A DNA stretch of 64,000 bases, from contig JAHEDX010000005.1 in NCBI GenBank assembly GCA_024641005.1, forward strand, positions 28,532-92,531, read 5' to 3'. Below, piece after piece: positions 27,952 through 37,067 of the stretch. Numbering within the stretch: the stretch's first letter is position 1; each line of letters begins with the position of its first letter. The DNA is from Acidimicrobiaceae bacterium (GTDB taxonomy: Bacteria > Actinomycetota > Acidimicrobiia > Acidimicrobiales > Ilumatobacteraceae). The notes under the pieces are model-generated. The model saw only the letters and a program-made list of their open reading frames with translations. It was not told where the DNA came from and did no database searches. The translations under genes and the position numbers were made by a program.

Positions 27952-29352
27952 GTGAACGTGACAGATCTCTCCACGTCAGACCGAGTGCGCTCTCTCGAGA
28001 GCGCCGATGTCCAACGAAGGGAGGGAGCTGCCGACACGCTGTCAGCCACGAGAATTGTGGTCGACACCTCGGTGTTGATCGCCGACCCGCACTGCGTGAA
28101 GACATTCGGTCGCGCGGCATTGATCATTCCGCTCACCGTGGTCGAAGAGCTCGACAGCCTCAAGACCCGGCCCGACGATGTCGGCCGAGCCGCCCGCACG
28201 GCGCTCCGGGCAATCGAAGAACTCCGCGTGCAACACGGCGGGTCGCTCGCCGATCCCGTTCCGGTCGGGGACGGCACCGTGCAGATCGAGATCAACGGTA
28301 TCCAGAAGCACCTCTTGCTCGAACACGGACTCGATGTGGCGGTGCCCGACAACCGCATCATCGGAGCGGCGCTCGGCCAGGCCGGCAAGGGCCGCACGGT
28401 GATGCTGTCCAACGATGCCGCTCTTCGCATCAAGGCCGCCCATCTCGGCCTCGATGCCTCCGAGCACCAGCCCACCAAAGCAGCCCGTTCCGACCACGCC
28501 GTCGGTTGGTCGGTCATCGACACCAGCCACGAGGTCATCGACTGCCTGTACGCGGCCGGAGCGGTGGATGCCGGCGCAGTGGCAGACGCAAACGACCTCA
28601 ACGAGAACGAGTTCGCCGTGCTCCGTTCTGGCTCACAGTCAGCGCTCACCCGTCTGGTCGCTGACGATCTGGTCCTGCTCTCGCAGGCGCTCCCCGAGCC
28701 ATGGGGCCTGCGACCCCGCAACAAAGAACAACGGTTCGCACTCGAGCTGCTCCTCGATCCGGACATCGCGGTGGTCGCGCTCGACGGTCGGGCGGGTACC
28801 GGCAAGACGATCCTGGCGATCGCTGCCGCGCTCGAACAGGTCGTCGAGCAGCCGCTGTACGAACGGGTCGCCGTGTACCGGCCGCTCGTGCCGGTCGGAC
28901 GGGCCGACGTCGGCTTCCTGCCCGGCGGGCTCGAGGAGAAGCTCGACCCATGGATGTCCGCGATCCATGACGCGATCGTGGCCCTCACCGACCGCAACAG
29001 CAGCCACGATGCCCGCCGCCTCATCGAAGAACTCACCGCAAGGGGCCAGCTCTCGCTCGAGAGTGTCACGTTCTTGCGTGGGCGCTCACTTCATCGCCAG
29101 ATCGTGGTCATCGACGAAGCTCAGAATCTCGAGCCCACCACGCTGCGGACGATCCTCACCCGCATCGGCGACGGCACCAAGGTGATCTTCACCGGCGATA
29201 CCAGCCAAATCGATGCGCCGTACCTGGGCGAGTCCAACAATGCGCTCGCGGTGCTCACCAACGCATTCAGCGGCCAGCCGTGTTTCGGGCACATCACGCT
29301 CACGGCGTGCGAACGCAGTGACGTCGCCAGCCTCGCCGCCGAGCTGCTCTGA
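27952..29352 (+). CDS. PIN domain-PhoH family ATPase
   Basis: N-terminal PIN (VVDTSVLIADP...VVEELDSLK); C-terminal PhoH (LDGRAGTGKTILAIAAAL, VVIDEAQNLEPTTLRTILTRIGDGTKVIFTGDTSQID). Confidence 0.92.
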   Translation: MNVTDLSTSDRVRSLESADVQRREGAADTLSATRIVVDTSVLIADPHCVKTFGRAALIIPLTVVEELDSLKTRPDDVGRAARTALRAIEELRVQHGGSLADPVPVGDGTVQIEINGIQKHLLLEHGLDVAVPDNRIIGAALGQAGKGRTVMLSNDAALRIKAAHLGLDASEHQPTKAARSDHAVGWSVIDTSHEVIDCLYAAGAVDAGAVADANDLNENEFAVLRSGSQSALTRLVADDLVLLSQALPEPWGLRPRNKEQRFALELLLDPDIAVVALDGRAGTGKTILAIAAALEQVVEQPLYERVAVYRPLVPVGRADVGFLPGGLEEKLDPWMSAIHDAIVALTDRNSSHDARRLIEELTARGQLSLESVTFLRGRSLHRQIVVIDEAQNLEPTTLRTILTRIGDGTKVIFTGDTSQIDAPYLGESNNALAVLTNAFSGQPCFGHITLTACERSDVASLAAELL

Positions 29353-29440
29353 ACCCCTGCCCGTGCCGGTGATCGAACCGTCGACCGGTGACCGGTGGCG
29401 CCCACGCCACCTGTGACACCGGCCGTCTAGGTTGATCAGC

Positions 29441-30049
29441 ATGGAGCACGACGCCGACGCAGCGAGCACGACGCCGCGCGACCAAACCGACCAGCTCCCA
29501 CGTTTCGCCGTCGTCGACATCGAGACATCGGGGCTGTCGACGAGGCGACATCGCATCCTCCAGGTCGCGGTCGTCACCGTCGAGCACGGAGAGGTGACCG
29601 ACGAATGGTCGTCGCTGCTCAAGCTCACCTGGCCGCTGCAACGGGTCGGCCCGAGGCGGGTGCACGGCCTCGACCGCAAGGTGTTGCGCAGCGCGCCGCC
29701 CCGCGGCCAGGTCATCAGCGAGCTGCTCGAGCGGATCGATGGTGCGGTGTTCACCGCGCACAACGTGAGGTTCGACTGGCCGTTCATCGAACGCGCCGCG
29801 GCCAAGGCCGGCATCGAAGCCGTGCCACCTCGCCGGCTCTGCACCCTGCAGCTCTCGCGTCAACTCGATCCGGATCGCCTGCTGTCACACCGGCTGGCCG
29901 ATGTGTGCACCCGATACGGCGTCACCAACGAACACCCGCACGACGCCATCTATGATGCGCGCGCGACCGCCGCGATCCTCCCCCATCTGCTTCAGGCCCA
30001 CGGCGTCACCTCGGCGGTCGATCTCGAGACGCTCTACGAGCGTCGATAG
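29441..30049 (+). CDS. 3'-5' exonuclease (DNA pol III epsilon-like, DEDD)
   Basis: FAVVDIETSGLSTRRHRILQ, FTAHNVRFDWPFIE, HPHDAIYDARATAAI. Confidence 0.9.
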   Translation: MEHDADAASTTPRDQTDQLPRFAVVDIETSGLSTRRHRILQVAVVTVEHGEVTDEWSSLLKLTWPLQRVGPRRVHGLDRKVLRSAPPRGQVISELLERIDGAVFTAHNVRFDWPFIERAAAKAGIEAVPPRRLCTLQLSRQLDPDRLLSHRLADVCTRYGVTNEHPHDAIYDARATAAILPHLLQAHGVTSAVDLETLYERR

Positions 30050-30990
30050 CGATCGAGCAGCTTCGCCGCCGTCTCGACCCCGATCTCACGCCAGTGAGCC
30101 GGTTCGAGCAGCTCGACTCCAGCGCCGAGCCGCACCAGCGTGCACCGCAACCAGTGTTCGCTGGCGACCGGCAGTCGCACCGTCGCCCACCCCAGCGCGT
30201 CCGGTTCGGAGACCTCATCCACCGGGTACCGCTCGATGACCCAGCGCGCCGACGGGGCCAACCGCAGCGTGGCCCGAGGCACAGAGCCATCGGCGAACCA
30301 GGACCCCGGCGTCGGAAGCGGACCGTCGGCTGCCGGCACGGTCCGACCGGTGGGATCGACCGACTCGATCCGATCGATACGGAACGTCCGCACTTCGCCC
30401 GTGCGATCGTCGTCGGCGCTCACGTACCACTGGCCGCGATCGGTGAATACCTGGCGAGGAACGATCACACGGTCGGTGGCGTCGTCGCGAGCGGGGCTGC
30501 GATAACGAATCCGCATCTCGGAGCCTGACCGCACCGCATCGGCGAGGACATCGGTCAGTTCGGGTCGGTCGAGATCGATCCGTACGCCGGTCGTATCGTC
30601 CTCCCCGAGTGCCGAAGCGAGCTTGGCGAGCCCGCGCCCCAGCGGGCCATCGGGTTCGGCCCCGGGCAGTTCCATCGCGGCTCGGCCGGCGGCCAGCAGC
30701 TCCCATGCCTCGACCGAGTTGAGTCGCAGCGGTCGCGTGAACAATCGCGGCACCCCGACCGAGATCACGCCCTCGTCGATGAACACATCGATCAGCTCGT
30801 CGACGAACGGTGGCAGCCCACACATCGCCACCAGCTCGAGGTCTTTGACGACCTCGGGCTCGGTCAGATCGAATCGTGCGGCAGCCTCGGCGACCGGCAC
30901 CTCGCCACGCTCCATCAACCACGGCAGCATCACGAGCAGCCGCCGCAAACGTTCCTCGGCCGGGCGCGGCCCGCGACGGGTCGCGCTCAC
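30034..30990 (-). CDS. pafC: WYL domain regulator PafC-like
   Basis: WYL-type protein paired with a second one by GTGA overlap; MLPWLMERGEVPVAEAAARFDLTEPEVVKDLELV. Confidence 0.85.
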   Translation of the reverse strand: MSATRRGPRPAEERLRRLLVMLPWLMERGEVPVAEAAARFDLTEPEVVKDLELVAMCGLPPFVDELIDVFIDEGVISVGVPRLFTRPLRLNSVEAWELLAAGRAAMELPGAEPDGPLGRGLAKLASALGEDDTTGVRIDLDRPELTDVLADAVRSGSEMRIRYRSPARDDATDRVIVPRQVFTDRGQWYVSADDDRTGEVRTFRIDRIESVDPTGRTVPAADGPLPTPGSWFADGSVPRATLRLAPSARWVIERYPVDEVSEPDALGWATVRLPVASEHWLRCTLVRLGAGVELLEPAHWREIGVETAAKLLDRYRRS

Positions 30991-31919
30991 GAGAGCATCC
31001 CTTCCAGCCAGCCGATCACGTCGGCCCGGACTTCGTCGGGTGCCAGTACCTCGGCGTGCTCGACATAGCCGAACAACCATGAACGGAACGCCGGCAGATT
31101 CGCACACGGCACGTCGATCTCGATCGAGCCATCGGTATGGCGGGCGCGAACGCGATCCTCCCCGACCTCGGCCGATGCCGAGGCAGCTCGTGGGGCATCG
31201 ACCAGCACCCGTGCATCCGGGACGGCCTCGTCGGCCCCGATCAGCTTCGGGTCGTCGGGGAATGCATCCCTCGGATCGAATCCGACCGGACGCTCGAACG
31301 AGCCGCCGGCGACCAGTTCGACCGAGCCCTCGATGCGGTCGATGCGGTAGGTACGGCGTGCCGCGCGGCCGTGATCGAACCCGATCAGGTACCAGAAGCC
31401 GTCGCGCAGCAGCAGACCCCAGGGATCGACGGTTCGCTCGACACCCCGATACTCGAACGCGACAGATCTCCGCGTCGACACCGCCTCGCGCAGGGTCGGC
31501 AACGACACCATGTCGGGCATGATCGCGGCGATCGGAGCCGCACCGTCGAGCATGCCGGCCCCCAGCTTCCACATCGCCTCCTGACCGGACGCCGAACCCG
31601 GGCGCGTGGCAGCCATCGCCACCTGCAGAGCGCGCATCTCGTCGTCGTCGAGCCGGAGGTCGTCGAGTTCGTATCGAGCCCGGTCGATCCAGTACCGGGT
31701 CTGGCCCGCGTACTCGCCTCCCGGCACGATCTCCTGATCGATCGGTACACCGATCTCGCGCAGCGCCGCCTTGTCCCGCTCGAATGCTGCCCGCCGCGCC
31801 GTCTGCGAGTCGGGGTACTGGTCCCGCAGTTCGCCGGCGATCTCGACGAGGCTCAGCGGCTCGCTGGTCTCGAGCAACAGCGCCAGCAGGTTGGTGAGAC
31901 GTTCGACGCGGTCGGCCAT
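30987..31919 (-). CDS. pafB: WYL domain regulator PafB-like
   Basis: RVERLTNLLALLLETSEPLSLVEIAGEL...AARRTYRIDRIEGSVEL. Confidence 0.87.
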   Translation of the reverse strand: MADRVERLTNLLALLLETSEPLSLVEIAGELRDQYPDSQTARRAAFERDKAALREIGVPIDQEIVPGGEYAGQTRYWIDRARYELDDLRLDDDEMRALQVAMAATRPGSASGQEAMWKLGAGMLDGAAPIAAIMPDMVSLPTLREAVSTRRSVAFEYRGVERTVDPWGLLLRDGFWYLIGFDHGRAARRTYRIDRIEGSVELVAGGSFERPVGFDPRDAFPDDPKLIGADEAVPDARVLVDAPRAASASAEVGEDRVRARHTDGSIEIDVPCANLPAFRSWLFGYVEHAEVLAPDEVRADVIGWLEGMLS

Positions 31920-31941
31920 TCAGGATGCTCCGTCGCTCGGA

Positions 31942-32817
31942 TCAGCGTTGGTAGTCGTAGAAGCCACGCCCGGTCTTGCGACCGAGCAGACCTGCATCGA
32001 CCATGCGCGACAACAACGGCGGCGGAGCGTAGAGCGGCTCCTTGAACTCCTCGTACAAGCTCTCGGCCACCGCCAAGGTGGTATCGAGACCGATCAGGTC
32101 GGTCAATCGCAGCGGCCCCATCGGGTGGCTGCAACCCTCGACCATGCCGGTGTCGATGTCGTCGGCCGACGCGAACCCTGACTCCATCATGCGGATCGCG
32201 GACAGCAGGTACGGGATCAGCAGTGCGTTCACGACGAAACCAGCCCGGTCCTGGCTGCGGATCACCCGCTTGTGCAGGACGTTCGCCGCGAATGCATCGG
32301 AACGAGCGGTGGTGTCGTCGCTCGTCATCAGGCTGGTCACCAACTCGACCAACTTGAGGACCGGCACCGGGTTGAAGAAGTGGATGCCGATCACCTGCTC
32401 GGGCCGCCGGGTGGCGGTGCCGAGCTTCATGATCGGGATCGAGCTGGTGTTGCTGGCCAGGATCGCCCCGTCGGCGGTCACCACCTGATCGAGCTGCTTG
32501 AAGATGTCGACTTTCATCGCCGCATCCTCGACCACGGCCTCGACGACCAGCTGGCGGTCTGCCAGATCCGCGATGTCGGTGGTGAAGTTCAGACGAGCCA
32601 CTGCGGCGTCGCGCTCGTCCTCGTTCATCTTGCCGGCGGTGAATCCGCGGTCGAGCGACTTCACGAGACGGGCACGGCCCGATTCGGCGGCCGCTTCGTT
32701 GACCTCGCGGATCATCACGTCGAGGCCGGCGCGGGCGCAGACCTCGGCGATGCCCGAGCCCATCAGGCCACAGCCCACGACGCCGACTCGTTGGATGGTC
32801 AATGCGTTGTCACTCAT
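31942..32817 (-). CDS. 3-hydroxybutyryl-CoA dehydrogenase
   Basis: VGVVGCGLMGSGIAEVCARAG; IGIHFFNPVPVLKLVELV; DRAGFVVNALLIPYL. Confidence 0.93.
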   Translation of the reverse strand: MSDNALTIQRVGVVGCGLMGSGIAEVCARAGLDVMIREVNEAAAESGRARLVKSLDRGFTAGKMNEDERDAAVARLNFTTDIADLADRQLVVEAVVEDAAMKVDIFKQLDQVVTADGAILASNTSSIPIMKLGTATRRPEQVIGIHFFNPVPVLKLVELVTSLMTSDDTTARSDAFAANVLHKRVIRSQDRAGFVVNALLIPYLLSAIRMMESGFASADDIDTGMVEGCSHPMGPLRLTDLIGLDTTLAVAESLYEEFKEPLYAPPPLLSRMVDAGLLGRKTGRGFYDYQR

Positions 32818-32866
32818 AGATCAGTGATTCTGCCCCATATCGAGCCGCCGACCCACGATCACCCCG

Positions 32867-32914
32867 TTCTGTGCAGCGAATGGCAGGCCCGGGCCTGCCA
32901 TTCGCCGCACAGAA
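32867..32914. repeat. 48-bp near-perfect palindrome without spacer
   Basis: TTCTGTGCAGCGAATGGCAGGCCC|GGGCCTGCCATTCGCCGCACAGAA, one mismatch. Confidence 0.9.
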
Positions 32915-32953
32915 GGAAGTTGGGGCCGGGCCCTTGCCCGGCAGACTGTGCGG

Positions 32954-35152
32954 ATGTCCGAGCCCGGCTCCAAACACCTGCCCCGCCGCTGGTTGGGCAC
33001 CCCGTATCCACTTGGCGCCTCCTACGACGGCACGGGGACCAACTTCTCGATCTTCTCGAGCGTCGCCGAAGGCGTCGAACTGTGCCTGCTCGGCGACGCC
33101 ACCGCGCAAGGGCGACGCGACGAGGTTCGCATCGACGTCACCGAGGTCGACGGCCACATCTGGCACGTCTATCTGCCTGACGTACGCCCCGGCCAGCACT
33201 ACGGCTGGCGGGTACACGGCCGCTGGGAACCCAGCGCCGGCATCTGGTGCAACTCGTCCAAGCTCCTACTCGACCCGTACGCCAAGGCGATCGAGGGAGT
33301 GATCGATTGGACGCCGGCCTGCTTCGGGTATGACTTCGCCGACCACGACAAACCCAACTTCGACGACAGCGCCCCCCACGTGCAGCTCGCCGTGGTGAGC
33401 GACCCGTTCTTCGAGTGGGGTAACGACCGGCCGCCGGCGACGGCGATGCACGACACCGTCATCTACGAAGCGCACGTGCGTGGTTTGACGATGCGTCACC
33501 CCGGCGTCCCTGACGAGTTGCGCGGCACCTACGCCGGCATCGCCCACCCCGCTGTCCTGAATCACCTCACCGACCTCGGCATCACGGCGATCGAGTTGAT
33601 GCCCGTCCATCAGTTCGTCCACGACCACCGCTTGCGCGAGATGGGTCTCCGCAACTACTGGGGCTACAACTCGATCGCCTACCTGTCGCCCCACAACGGG
33701 TACAGCTCACGCGGGGCGATGGGCGCCGCGCAGGAATTCAAAGCGATGGTGAAGGCGCTCCACGAGGCCGGGATCGAGGTCATTCTCGATGTCGTGTACA
33801 ACCACACCGGCGAGGGCAATCACCTGGGTCCGACGTTGTCGATGCGGGGTATCGACAACGCCGCCTACTACCGGCTCGTCGACGGCGACGAGCGCCATTA
33901 CCTCGACTTCACGGGGACGGGCAACAGCATGAACATGCGCCACCCGCACGTGCTGCAGCTGATCATGGACAGCCTTCGCTACTGGTACCTGGAGATGCAC
34001 GTCGACGGTTTCCGGTTCGACCTCGCCTCTGCGTTGGCCCGCGAGCTGTACGAGGTCGACCGGCTCTCGGCGTTCTTCGACATCATCCAACAAGACCCGG
34101 TGATCTCACAGTGCAAGTTGATCGCCGAGCCGTGGGACGTCGGCGAAGGCGGCTACCAGGTCGGCAAGTTCCCGCCGCACTGGTCGGAATGGAACGGTAA
34201 GTACCGCGACACGATCCGCGACTTCTGGCGCGGCGAGCCGGCGGCGTTGGCCGAGTTCGGTTATCGCTTCACCGGGAGCTCCGACCTGTACGAGGCCGAC
34301 ACCCGCAAGCCGACCGCCTCGATCAACTTCATCACCTGCCACGACGGCTTCCCCCTCGCCGACCTGGTGTCGTACAACGACAAGCACAACGAGGCCAACG
34401 GCGAAGGCAACCGAGACGGTGAGTCGCACAACCGCTCATGGAATCACGGAGTCGAGGGCCCGACCGACGACCCGGCGATCAACGAACTGCGAGCCCGTCA
34501 GAAGCGCAACCTGATCGCGACCCTGCTGCTGTCACAAGGCGTGCCGATGATCTCGGGCGGCGACGAGATCGGCCATACCCAGGGCGGTAACAACAACGCC
34601 TACTGCCAAGACTCCGAGCTCACCTGGCACGACTGGGAACACGTCGACGAGGAGCTGTTCGACTGGGTGAAACGCTTGGTCCACATCCAACGCCAGCATC
34701 CGGTGTTCCGGAGGCGGCGCTGGTTCCAGGGCCGACAGATCCGCGGCATGGACGACATGGCGTGGTTGAAGCCCGACGGCAACGAGATGGACAACGACGA
34801 CTGGGACTCGGGCTTCGCCAAGTCGGTCGGGGTCTTCCTCAACGGCCAGGGGATCCATGCCACCGACTCATTCGGTGGCCGAATCGTCGACGACACCTTC
34901 CTGATCCTGTTCAACGCCAGCGAGCTCGATCTCGACTGGAAGATTCCGGGTGCTCGGTTCGGCGCGAGATGGGTGTTCGTGCTCGACAGCACCCGACCGG
35001 ACGTCGGCACGCCCGAGGTCGGATCGGAGTACGTCGAAGCCGGCGCGGTCGTCCCGGTGACGAGTCGCTCGCTGATGTTGATGCGCCTGACGGATGCCGG
35101 GCCGTCGGTGGGGCACCCCTCGACCGGGCGACCGGCTACTGCTGCGTCCTGA
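32954..35152 (+). CDS. glgX: Glycogen debranching protein GlgX/TreX
   Basis: GH13 motifs: VILDVVYNHTGEGN, GFRFDLASAL, NFITCHDGFPLADLVSYNDKHNEANGE. Confidence 0.95.
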   Translation: MSEPGSKHLPRRWLGTPYPLGASYDGTGTNFSIFSSVAEGVELCLLGDATAQGRRDEVRIDVTEVDGHIWHVYLPDVRPGQHYGWRVHGRWEPSAGIWCNSSKLLLDPYAKAIEGVIDWTPACFGYDFADHDKPNFDDSAPHVQLAVVSDPFFEWGNDRPPATAMHDTVIYEAHVRGLTMRHPGVPDELRGTYAGIAHPAVLNHLTDLGITAIELMPVHQFVHDHRLREMGLRNYWGYNSIAYLSPHNGYSSRGAMGAAQEFKAMVKALHEAGIEVILDVVYNHTGEGNHLGPTLSMRGIDNAAYYRLVDGDERHYLDFTGTGNSMNMRHPHVLQLIMDSLRYWYLEMHVDGFRFDLASALARELYEVDRLSAFFDIIQQDPVISQCKLIAEPWDVGEGGYQVGKFPPHWSEWNGKYRDTIRDFWRGEPAALAEFGYRFTGSSDLYEADTRKPTASINFITCHDGFPLADLVSYNDKHNEANGEGNRDGESHNRSWNHGVEGPTDDPAINELRARQKRNLIATLLLSQGVPMISGGDEIGHTQGGNNNAYCQDSELTWHDWEHVDEELFDWVKRLVHIQRQHPVFRRRRWFQGRQIRGMDDMAWLKPDGNEMDNDDWDSGFAKSVGVFLNGQGIHATDSFGGRIVDDTFLILFNASELDLDWKIPGARFGARWVFVLDSTRPDVGTPEVGSEYVEAGAVVPVTSRSLMLMRLTDAGPSVGHPSTGRPATAAS

Positions 35153-36936
35153 TGGCAGAGTCGCCAGGCGCTCACGTCGACGCGACCGGCACGACCTTCG
35201 TGCTGTGGGCCCCATTCGCAGCGGACGTGGCGGTGGTGATCGGTGATCAACGACGGGACCTCGAGCCGATCGGCGAGGGGTACTGGCGACTGGTCGTCGA
35301 CGACGCCGGCGACGGCGACACGTACCGCTACTCGATCGACGGTGGTGACCCGCTGCCCGACCCGGCCTCGGCGCTGCAGTCCGACGGTGTACACGGCGCG
35401 TCATCGATCGTCGATCCCCGGCAGTTCGAATGGAACGACCACGAGTGGCGCGGGCGCGGTCTCGCCGGAACCGTCCTCTACGAACTACACGTCGGCACGT
35501 TCACACCGGCCGGCACGTTCGATGCTGCGATCCTCGAACTCCCGAGACTCCGCGAACTCGGAGTCACCACGATCGAGTTGATGCCCGTCAACGCCTTCCC
35601 CGGCCGCCGCAACTGGGGCTACGACGGTGTGTTCGCCTACGCGGTGCAGGACCACTACGGCGGACCGGCCGCGCTCGCCCGGTTTGTCGACGCCGCCCAC
35701 GCCAACGGCCTCGCCGTCATCCTCGACGTGGTCTACAACCATCTCGGGCCGGAGGGCAATTACCTGCCCCGGTTCGGCCCGTACTTCACCGACGAGTTCC
35801 GGACACCGTGGGGGCCGGCGATCAACGTCAGCGGTCGCGACAGCGACGGTGTGCGCCACTTCTACATCGAGAATGCAGTCAGGTGGATCCGGGACTTCCA
35901 CGTCGACGGATTCCGTTTCGATGCTGTCCACGCGATCGTCGACACCACCGCCAACCAATTCTGGAGCGAGGTGTGCGCGATGGCGCGGGCGGCCGCCGCG
36001 AGAGCGCGACGCGCGATCGTGCTGATCGGCGAATCATCCGACAACGATCCACGACAGCTGCACGCGATCGAGCATGACGGCATCGGTTTCGATGCCGTGT
36101 GGTGCGACGACGTTCACCACAACCTCCGGGTGGCGATGACAGGAGATCGACGCACGTACTACGCCGATTACGACGGCACATCCGCCGAGCTGGCCGAGAC
36201 GATCACCCATCGCTGGAAGTTCCGGGGTCAGTATTCGATCGCTCGCGGCCGCCGGCACGGGCGACCGGTCGACGACGTGGCCGCCCACCGGTTCGTCGCC
36301 TGTTCACAGAATCATGACCAGGTCGGCAACCGCCCGGCCGGAGATCGGCCCGACCATCACATCAGCGCCGCGCAGCGCCGGTTCGCTCCGGCGGCGGTGC
36401 TGTTGTCGCCGTACACACCGCTGTTGTTCATGGGCGAGGAGTACGGCGAGCGGGCACCGTTTCCATTCTTCGTCGACCACACCGATCCGGCGGTGCTGCA
36501 GGCCACCAACGACGGGCGACGGGCCGAGTTCGAGGGCGCCGACTGGACCGTCGGAGTCCCCGAACCGGGGGATCTGGCGACGTTCGAGGCGGCGATCATC
36601 GATCCGACGGTGGTCGAACGCGACGAACGTGCGGCCCGGCTGCTGGCGATGTACACCGAGCTGCTACGCGTTCGGCGAGAGGTTGCCGCCATCGCGTCGG
36701 CCCTGGCGACGCAACGGGTCGAACTGATCGAGGAGTGCGTCGTGATCACACGAACGTTGGGCGAGCCGACGAGCCATGTCGTGATCAACGAATCCGATGC
36801 GGCGGTCGAGTTGCCGCTGACGGGCACGTTGACGTTCGCCAGCGATGACACCCGCTGGGGCGGGGACGGCACGACGAGGGTGCTCCCCGATCAGCTGACG
36901 ATCGCCGCCTGGACGGTCGCCGTCGTCACGAGCTGA
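35152..36936 (+). CDS. treZ: Malto-oligosyltrehalose trehalohydrolase
   Basis: NWGYDGVFAYAVQDHYGGP, VYNHLGPEGNYL, GFRFDAVHAI, QNHDQVGNRPAGDR; TGATG overlap with glgX. Confidence 0.94.
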   Translation: MAESPGAHVDATGTTFVLWAPFAADVAVVIGDQRRDLEPIGEGYWRLVVDDAGDGDTYRYSIDGGDPLPDPASALQSDGVHGASSIVDPRQFEWNDHEWRGRGLAGTVLYELHVGTFTPAGTFDAAILELPRLRELGVTTIELMPVNAFPGRRNWGYDGVFAYAVQDHYGGPAALARFVDAAHANGLAVILDVVYNHLGPEGNYLPRFGPYFTDEFRTPWGPAINVSGRDSDGVRHFYIENAVRWIRDFHVDGFRFDAVHAIVDTTANQFWSEVCAMARAAAARARRAIVLIGESSDNDPRQLHAIEHDGIGFDAVWCDDVHHNLRVAMTGDRRTYYADYDGTSAELAETITHRWKFRGQYSIARGRRHGRPVDDVAAHRFVACSQNHDQVGNRPAGDRPDHHISAAQRRFAPAAVLLSPYTPLLFMGEEYGERAPFPFFVDHTDPAVLQATNDGRRAEFEGADWTVGVPEPGDLATFEAAIIDPTVVERDERAARLLAMYTELLRVRREVAAIASALATQRVELIEECVVITRTLGEPTSHVVINESDAAVELPLTGTLTFASDDTRWGGDGTTRVLPDQLTIAAWTVAVVTS

Positions 36937-37067
36937 ACGATCGAATCGCGCCCGATCCGGGCCACGCCCGCGTCGAACACGTGGCCACCCTGTCGGCTTC
37001 AGACCCGGCGACGAGGGCATCGGGGCATCACACGCCTCGGTGGCTCGCATGACCGCCGGGCACAGCC

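Noticed and set aside
27816-29069. 417-aa minus-strand ORF opposite the PIN-PhoH gene
   Set aside because: Ser/Arg-rich antisense shadow typical of high-GC DNA
27952-29352. PIN-PhoH fusion as a novel toxin system
   Set aside because: PIN-PhoH proteins are a known widespread bacterial family
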